From NCBI GenBank assembly GCA_017615515.1, contig JAFZZX010000116.1, forward strand, positions 1 to 7,306: a stretch of 7,306 bases of DNA. Direction: 5' to 3'. The notes under the pieces are model-generated. The model was given only the letters and a program-made list of their open reading frames with translations, had not been told where the DNA came from and searched no databases. This DNA comes from Clostridia bacterium. Lineage in GTDB: Bacteria > Bacillota > Clostridia > Christensenellales > CAG-1252. The position numbers and the translations under genes were made by a program. Positions within the stretch are counted from its first letter, which is position 1. Each line of letters opens with the position of its first letter. Positions 1-4,350 of the stretch are shown here, piece by piece.

Positions 1-1188
1 GGCGCAAAACAGCGTGCGCGCGTCCACTCCTGCGGCGGGGATCTCCCGCGCCGAATAGGTCGGGAGCATCACGAGGACGTCCGCCTCGGACAAGACCCGC
101 GCGAAGTCGTCGAAAAGCGCGGCGGTGCGGGAATAGGTATGCGGCTCGAAGACCACGATCAATCTGCCGTCCGTCTCTGCCCGCGCGACCTGCATCACGG
201 CGGCGATCTCGGTCGGATGATGGGCGTAGTCGTGCACGACGGGCGCCCCGCCTGCCGTATTGCCCATATATTCGTAGCGCCTTTTCACGCCGAGGAAGGC
301 GGCGAGCCCCATACGTACCGCGTCCTCTCGAATGCCCGCGAGCAGCGACGCGTATGCCGCCACGGCGGCGTTGTATAGGTTGTGCGCGCCTTTGGCAGGC
401 GTCGTGAAATAGCGCGAGGATTCCCCCCGAACGGTCAGATAGAATCCGCCCCCTTCCGCCTTGTCATAGCCGAAATCCTCCCCGTACTTTACAATGCGGA
501 TATGGTCATTTGCACACTCGCCGATATGAGAGGAGACGCCCGCTCCGAGGATCGCCGTGCCGTCCGCTCGAACGCGTGAGACGAAACGCGAAAAGGAGCG
601 ATCCAGGTCTTCCGCGCGACGGAAATAATCGCTGTGATCCTTCTCCACGTTCAGGACGACGGCGATGTCGGGAGACAGGGAGAGGAAACTGTCTCGGTAT
701 TCGCACGCTTCGGTCACGAATAGGTCGTCGCCCGCCAGAAGAATGTTGCTGTCGAAATTACGCACCACGCCGCCGATATGCGCCGAGAAACGTGCGCCGC
801 CCGCCGCAGCCGCGCAGGCGATCATCGCGCTGACCGTCGTTTTGCCGTGCGTGCCCGCCACAGCGATGGTTTTATTGAAAAGAGCAGATATATCCGCGAG
901 AAAGTCCGCTCGAGAGACCACCCTATCCCCTGCGGCGAGCCGCTCGGGATCGTTAGGAGGGATCGCCGCCGTAGCGACCGTAACGTCAGCGGAAGCGGCG
1001 AGGTCGGGGCGCGAGCCGACGTACACGTCGAATCCCTCTTTCCGCAGAGAAAGGAGAGTCTCCGACTCCGCCTTATCGCTCCCGCTGACCATAGCGCCGA
1101 GAGAGCGCGCCACGCGGATCAGCGCGCTCATACTGATCCCGCCCACCCCGATAAAATGCAGTTTTTTGCCACTGAGTCTTTCCGTCAT
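1..1188 (-). CDS. murC: UDP-N-acetylmuramate--L-alanine ligase (MurC), 3' end missing
   Basis: MurC is the cytoplasmic, ATP-dependent Mur ligase that joins L-alanine to UDP-N-acetylmuramic acid, the first step of the peptidoglycan stem peptide. The 396 visible residues run in the order of the family. The N-terminal Rossmann-like UDP-binding domain has GVGGISMSAL at 14-23. The ATPase P-loop GTHGKTT is at 112-118. ACEYRDSFL at 161-169 is followed by NVEKDHSDYF at 180-189. The C-terminal domain has DYAHHPTE at 320-327 and FEPHTYSRT at 347-355. The family is usually about 440-470 residues, so roughly the last 50-70 residues lie beyond the left edge. The ATG at 1188 is chosen because it places the glycine-rich loop at the normal distance from the N-terminus and no in-frame start precedes it nearby. 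No Shine-Dalgarno sequence is visible before it. The gene follows spoVG in the same direction across an intrinsic terminator. The related Mpl ligase is unlikely given the Firmicute-type motifs. Confidence 0.97.
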   Translation of the reverse strand, partial: MTERLSGKKLHFIGVGGISMSALIRVARSLGAMVSGSDKAESETLLSLRKEGFDVYVGSRPDLAASADVTVATAAIPPNDPERLAAGDRVVSRADFLADISALFNKTIAVAGTHGKTTVSAMIACAAAAGGARFSAHIGGVVRNFDSNILLAGDDLFVTEACEYRDSFLSLSPDIAVVLNVEKDHSDYFRRAEDLDRSFSRFVSRVRADGTAILGAGVSSHIGECANDHIRIVKYGEDFGYDKAEGGGFYLTVRGESSRYFTTPAKGAHNLYNAAVAAYASLLAGIREDAVRMGLAAFLGVKRRYEYMGNTAGGAPVVHDYAHHPTEIAAVMQVARAETDGRLIVVFEPHTYSRTAALFDDFARVLSEADVLVMLPTYSAREIPAAGVDARTLFCA

Positions 1189-1241
1189 AGTATGGTATAT
1201 GACGGGTGTGACGGAACGGTCACTCCCCCGAAATCGGGGAT
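1189..1241 (-). other. murC leader with small inverted repeats, no clear RBS
   Basis: This 53-base stretch separates the U-tract of the spoVG terminator from the murC ATG. It holds CCCCGA/TCGGGG (arms 1226-1231 and 1234-1239) and GTGAC/GTCAC around a six-base loop (arms 1208-1212 and 1219-1223). The bases just before the ATG are pyrimidine/A-rich and contain no purine-rich Shine-Dalgarno match. A GTGACC-N17-ATATAC pairing could be read as a very weak promoter, but its -10 would sit only about seven bases before the start codon, so I do not call it one. The leader may be part of a read-through transcript or may support leaderless initiation. Both are inference. Confidence 0.3.
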
Positions 1242-1279
1242 AAAAGAAAAGGTTTCGCGTACGGAAAAAACGCGAAACC
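1242..1279 (-). terminator. Rho-independent terminator after spoVG
   Basis: On the minus strand a perfect nine-base-pair stem, GGTTTCGCG with CGCGAAACC, encloses an 11-base loop (1260-1270). TTTTCTTTT follows at once (1250-1242). The hairpin begins 38 bases after the spoVG stop codon, the right place and strand to end the spoVG transcript. A stable GC-containing stem followed by a T-run is the classic intrinsic terminator form. Transcripts heading for murC must either pass it or start downstream of it. Confidence 0.88.
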
Positions 1280-1317
1280 GAATTTCATACCATTTACCTT
1301 AGTTCTGAGAGAGAGGA

Positions 1318-1590
1318 CTATTCGCCTTCTTGCTCGAGCTGCTCCCGATACGCCTTCAAAATGAGGTCGGAGATCATCGCTCTCGCTTCCGGATTGATCG
1401 GATGCGCGATGTCCTTGAACTCACCTTCCGGAGTCTTCCTGCTCGGCATCGCGATAAAGGGGCCGTTGTCCCCCTCGATGATCTTGATGTCGTGCACGGC
1501 GAAACAGGCGTCGATCGTGATGGAGGCGACCGCCTTGAGCTTGCCGTTGGCGCTCTTGGCGAGTCTGACTCTGACGTCGGTAATATTCAT
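1318..1590 (-). CDS. spoVG: SpoVG family RNA/DNA-binding regulator
   Basis: SpoVG is a small nucleic-acid-binding regulator. It is known from sporulation septum control in Bacillus and from envelope and virulence control in Listeria and Staphylococcus, so its presence does not prove sporulation. The 90-residue product has the whole family signature: [10 protein letters not shown] at the start, [17 protein letters not shown] at 22-38, [14 protein letters not shown] at 41-54 and [15 protein letters not shown] at 56-70, then a C-terminal helix ending in acidic residues. The length matches the usual 80-100. The ATG at 1590 is chosen over an in-frame upstream start at 1650 for three reasons. The family begins with this M-x-[IV]-TDVR sequence, an AAGGCGG ribosome site sits eight bases upstream, and the longer form would start upstream of the predicted transcription start. 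It has its own promoter and terminator. From memory, spoVG lies near murC, purR and glmU in several clostridia, which fits the murC neighbour; purR and glmU are not in this window. Confidence 0.95.
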   Translation of the reverse strand: MNITDVRVRLAKSANGKLKAVASITIDACFAVHDIKIIEGDNGPFIAMPSRKTPEGEFKDIAHPINPEARAMISDLILKAYREQLEQEGE

Positions 1591-1598
1591 AGCTGATA

Positions 1599-1605
1599 CC
1601 GCCTT
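1599..1605 (-). promoter_or_regulatory. spoVG ribosome binding site
   Basis: AAGGCGG on the minus strand matches the anti-Shine-Dalgarno consensus AAGGAGG at six of seven positions. It stands eight bases before the ATG at 1590. It decides the spoVG start in favour of the 90-residue form. Confidence 0.75.
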
Positions 1606-1621
1606 GTGTTTATTTGTACAT

Positions 1622-1650
1622 AGTATATCACAAAATGATAGAAATGTCAA
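1622..1650 (-). promoter_or_regulatory. Consensus housekeeping-sigma promoter of spoVG
   Basis: On the minus strand TTGACA (1650-1645) and TATACT (1627-1622) are separated by exactly 17 bases. This is a full -35 match, five of six at -10, and ideal spacing for a sigma-A/sigma-70 holoenzyme. Transcription would start near 1615, giving a leader of about 25 bases that contains the ribosome site. A small dyad, TATCA-N5-TGATA (1626-1640), overlaps the -10 edge and the spacer and could be an operator, though it is short. In B. subtilis spoVG is a classic sigma-H gene; here the elements are those of the main sigma factor. Confidence 0.88.
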
Positions 1651-1696
1651 TACGCTATTTTTACATACGAAAATGCGGATTATTAGGTGTTTTCTT

Positions 1697-3229
1697 TTAT
1701 TTGGACAACCGCTTCGAAAGTGCGTCGTGATCCACCTTGCCGATCGGAGTCAGCGGCAGAGTGGGGAGATAGATAAACCGCGACGGAAGCGCGTAGCGAA
1801 TGATCCTATGTGAGAGGTGCTCTTTCAACCTTTTGGTCTTCTCCTCTTCTGAAAAATCGGAATTATCCGCGACAAACAGCGCGATCCTCGGCTTACCGTC
1901 CTCGTCGTACTCTTCCGCGGCGGCGTTTTGGACGAAATCCAGCTCGCAAGCGACGCTCTCGATCTCCAACGGATAGATATTCATTCCGCCGATCACGATG
2001 ATCCTCTTCTTTCTGCCCGAGAAGTACAAGTAGCCGTCCTCGTCGCACCTGCCGAGGTCTCCCGTCCTGAGGTACGTTTCGTCATAGTCCGCTTGACCGA
2101 GGTAGCCTTTCATCATACACGGGGTCTTCACGGCGATCTCGCCGATCTGCCCCGTCGGCAATTCTCGCCCGTCTTCGCCCAAAATCCTTATCTCAGACAT
2201 AACGGGTTTTCCGATCGAGCCGATCCGATCCTCTCCCCTGCTGTTCGCCACGCAGACCGATACGGTCTCGGCGAGTCCGTATCCTTGATACAGCCGACAA
2301 CAACCGCCCGCACGTTCCGCCGATTCGTCAAAGCGTCTCTTCAGAGATTCGGGGAGCGTATCCCCGCCGGAGAAAGCCAGCGTCATCTTACCGATGCCCT
2401 TCACGAAATGCGGCTCCGAAAGGAGTTTTCGATACATATTCGGCACGGCGAGTAGAATGTCCGCCTTGCCCGCGAGGACGTATTTCCCCGCGCGTTTGTA
2501 GTCGAGATAGGGGAGAATGATCCCTTCCGCGCCGCCCGACACCGCGCCGTGCAGAGAGGAAGAGAGCCCGAATCCGTGGAAAAAGGGAAGCGCCAGGAGC
2601 ACGCCGTGTCCTTCGAGCGGGAGTTTCGCGAGGGTCAAGGTCGCCTCGGCGTTCGCGTTGAAAGCGCGATTGGTCACGCGTATGGTCTTGGGTTCGCCCG
2701 TCGTGCCGCCGGACGGCAGATAGAGCGCGACGTCGTCCGCACCGCCCGCAGGGGGGATAAGATCGGCGCCCGTCGTCTCGTAGGGGAACTTATCCCCCGC
2801 CGTGCGAGGAGCCTTGCGAAGCAAGCGCGCCACACGCCGCTTGACGGGCGGCAGATAGCCGAGCCCGTCCGCAAGCACCTTGGGCACGCCGACGTCAGTC
2901 CCTAGTTCGTCCCTACAGATCAAGAGTTTCGCCCCCGTCTCGGCGATGCCTTTTCGGAGCGCTTCGGCGGGGAGCAACGGGTGGGTCACGTAGGCGATCG
3001 CACCGAGCTTATTGACCGCATAGATCGAGAAGATACATTCGGGGGTATTGGGGAGATTGATCGCCACGACCTCCCCCTTCCCGACGTACCTACGCAAAAA
3101 AGCGGCGACGGCGTCGATCCTACGCACGGTCTCGTCCCCCGAAAAGGAGCGCCCGAGATAATATAGGCATTTCGCCCGTCCTGCGACGCCTCGTGTAAAA
3201 TATTCGTATGCGCTGACTGCCTCGTTCAT
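1697..3229 (-). CDS. AMP-forming acyl-CoA synthetase/ligase-like enzyme (ANL superfamily)
   Basis: This 510-residue protein is a complete adenylate-forming enzyme, expected to activate a carboxylic acid with ATP to an acyl-AMP and probably pass it to CoA. Core motifs are in order: P-loop SGGTTGEPK 173-181; PFFHGFG 215-221; GYGLAETV 316-323; YLRTGDL 386-392; hinge region GRKKR 405-409 with [11 protein letters not shown] 414-424; and TPIGKVD 494-500, with Lys498 at the place of the catalytic lysine. No carrier-protein domain, signal peptide or membrane segment is seen, so it should be cytoplasmic. A basic stretch at about 130-142 (many Arg/Lys) could touch the membrane. The acid substrate cannot be read from the sequence; fatty acid is a guess from family and neighbours. 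The ATG at 3229 is preferred, 6 bases after the phosphatase stop, with GGGGAAG (3247-3241) upstream; a TTG at 3232 is the alternative. No intrinsic terminator is evident between this gene and spoVG. Confidence 0.9.
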   Translation of the reverse strand: MNEAVSAYEYFTRGVAGRAKCLYYLGRSFSGDETVRRIDAVAAFLRRYVGKGEVVAINLPNTPECIFSIYAVNKLGAIAYVTHPLLPAEALRKGIAETGAKLLICRDELGTDVGVPKVLADGLGYLPPVKRRVARLLRKAPRTAGDKFPYETTGADLIPPAGGADDVALYLPSGGTTGEPKTIRVTNRAFNANAEATLTLAKLPLEGHGVLLALPFFHGFGLSSSLHGAVSGGAEGIILPYLDYKRAGKYVLAGKADILLAVPNMYRKLLSEPHFVKGIGKMTLAFSGGDTLPESLKRRFDESAERAGGCCRLYQGYGLAETVSVCVANSRGEDRIGSIGKPVMSEIRILGEDGRELPTGQIGEIAVKTPCMMKGYLGQADYDETYLRTGDLGRCDEDGYLYFSGRKKRIIVIGGMNIYPLEIESVACELDFVQNAAAEEYDEDGKPRIALFVADNSDFSEEEKTKRLKEHLSHRIIRYALPSRFIYLPTLPLTPIGKVDHDALSKRLSK

Positions 3230-3235
3230 CAAGTT

Positions 3236-4339
3236 TTATACTTCCCCTTTGGGCGCCTCTTCCGTTTCGGTCTGCGTCTCCGCCGCAGATCCTACCTTCC
3301 CTTCCGCTTCCTGCTCCTCTCTTTCGGGTGCGGGAATCTCGGTTTCGGGTGCGAGAATCTCGGTTTGGGCGATCTCGGCTCGATCGGATTCGACGATCTC
3401 GGGATCTTTGATCGTTTCGCCCGTCGTTTCCGCATTCGCCGCACGAGCGTCTTCCTCGTCCGTCATCGCGTTGACTTCCATGATCGCCGTGACCACGGCG
3501 CGGCTCTTATCGAAATAGACGTAGCGAGCGACAACATAGGTCACGAAACCGACCGCAAATCCCCCCGTCACGTCGGACAGGAAATGCGCGCCGAGTACGA
3601 GGCGGGAATACGCCATAATGAAGATCCACATTCCGACCACGATATAGATCGCCTTCTTTCTGCCCTTGTCGATCAAAAAGACCTCTTCGAGCGCGAAAAG
3701 GGTCATCAGGTTGGTGGCAGCCGAGGTGTGTCCCGACGGGAAAGAATGATGCCCGTGAAGGGTAAAGCCGTTCGGATGATACCAGGGGGTGAACGCCTCG
3801 AACAAGAGGTCGCCGTCCGCCATCATCTCGCGATAGCGTGCCCTGCCCCACAGAAACTTCACGACGTTGATCGTGAGGAGCGAGGAGATCACGCAGACGA
3901 TGCTCGCGAAGATCAAGAAGATCTCGTAGCGTTTCAATTCCTCGTCTCTGCGTCCTCGGAAGAAGAGCAAGGAGAGCGGCGTTAGAAGGATCGTCGATCC
4001 GACGCCCACGAGCACCTTTTGCCACAGGACGGACAAGATCTCGCCCGCCATCATATAGCCGAACACGACGTAGGTAAGCGCCGTGCAACCTGCAAATACG
4101 ACCTGCTTGATCTTGCGTTTCTCATCCTCTGCCTTCACGCGGAAAAAGAGCACCGCAAACATACCGCCGACGAAGAGGAACGGGGGCAGATACCCCACGC
4201 ATTCCAAGATGCGAGCGACGAGATTCTCGGGCTGATAGACGTTGTTCGCGATCGTCAGGTCGAACACGCCGCCGACCGCAAGAAGGATCGCGATCACGAC
4301 GAGCAAACTGCCGTAAACGATTTTCGTGGTTTTAGTCAT
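3236..4339 (-). CDS. PAP2-family integral membrane lipid phosphatase with acidic C-terminal tail
   Basis: The 367-residue product is a PAP2 (phosphatidic acid phosphatase type 2) membrane enzyme. The three-part active site is present: K161-X6-R168 (here followed by Tyr rather than the usual Pro), PSGH 201-204 and SR-X5-H-X3-D at 245-256, with His204 and His252 as expected catalytic residues. Hydrophobic segments lie near 9-28, 48-67, 80-98, 109-127, 140-160, 230-247 and 258-276, so it is polytopic. Family members remove phosphate from undecaprenyl pyrophosphate, phosphatidate or phosphatidylglycerophosphate; the exact substrate is unknown. Residues 288-367 form a Glu/Ala/Thr/Pro-rich, probably disordered tail containing a short tandem repeat, which is not part of the catalytic fold. 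The ATG at 4339 is chosen because AAGGAG (4350-4345) stands five bases before it; a GTG at 4345 overlaps that ribosome site and is unlikely. The ribosome site overlaps the stop of the upstream gene, and the ligase gene begins six bases after this one ends. Confidence 0.93.
   Translation of the reverse strand: MTKTTKIVYGSLLVVIAILLAVGGVFDLTIANNVYQPENLVARILECVGYLPPFLFVGGMFAVLFFRVKAEDEKRKIKQVVFAGCTALTYVVFGYMMAGEILSVLWQKVLVGVGSTILLTPLSLLFFRGRRDEELKRYEIFLIFASIVCVISSLLTINVVKFLWGRARYREMMADGDLLFEAFTPWYHPNGFTLHGHHSFPSGHTSAATNLMTLFALEEVFLIDKGRKKAIYIVVGMWIFIMAYSRLVLGAHFLSDVTGGFAVGFVTYVVARYVYFDKSRAVVTAIMEVNAMTDEEDARAANAETTGETIKDPEIVESDRAEIAQTEILAPETEIPAPEREEQEAEGKVGSAAETQTETEEAPKGEV
3325..3366 (-). repeat. 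21-bp tandem duplication in the phosphatase tail
   Basis: Two adjacent 21-base units, 3325-3345 and 3346-3366, differ at one base. They encode two seven-residue copies, seen in the protein as TEILAPE followed by TEIPAPE (about residues 326-339). The unit length is a multiple of three, so the frame is kept. A weaker third partial copy follows at 3367 onward. The duplication lies only in the disordered tail, where slippage expansion would be tolerated. Confidence 0.8.
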
Positions 4340-4344
4340 ATACA

Positions 4345-4350
4345 CTCCTT
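4345..4350 (-). promoter_or_regulatory. Phosphatase RBS overlapping the upstream stop codon
   Basis: AAGGAG on the minus strand lies five bases before the ATG at 4339. Its first two bases belong to the TAA stop (4351-4349) of the large upstream gene. A ribosome finishing that gene would stand on the phosphatase ribosome site, so the two are probably translationally coupled and cotranscribed. Confidence 0.85.

Noticed and set aside
1591..1650. A 20-residue N-terminal extension of SpoVG from an ATG at 1650
   Set aside because: It starts within the -35 region, upstream of the predicted transcription start. It has no ribosome site and adds residues not found in the family.
1653..1677. Possible terminator between the acyl ligase and spoVG
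   Set aside because: The hairpin has only ATTTT/AAAAT plus a bulged CGC/GCG and no T-run after it, so it is too weak to call.
4340..4345. GTG start for the PAP2 protein at 4345
   Set aside because: The GTG overlaps the AAGGAG ribosome site itself; the ATG at 4339 has correct spacing.
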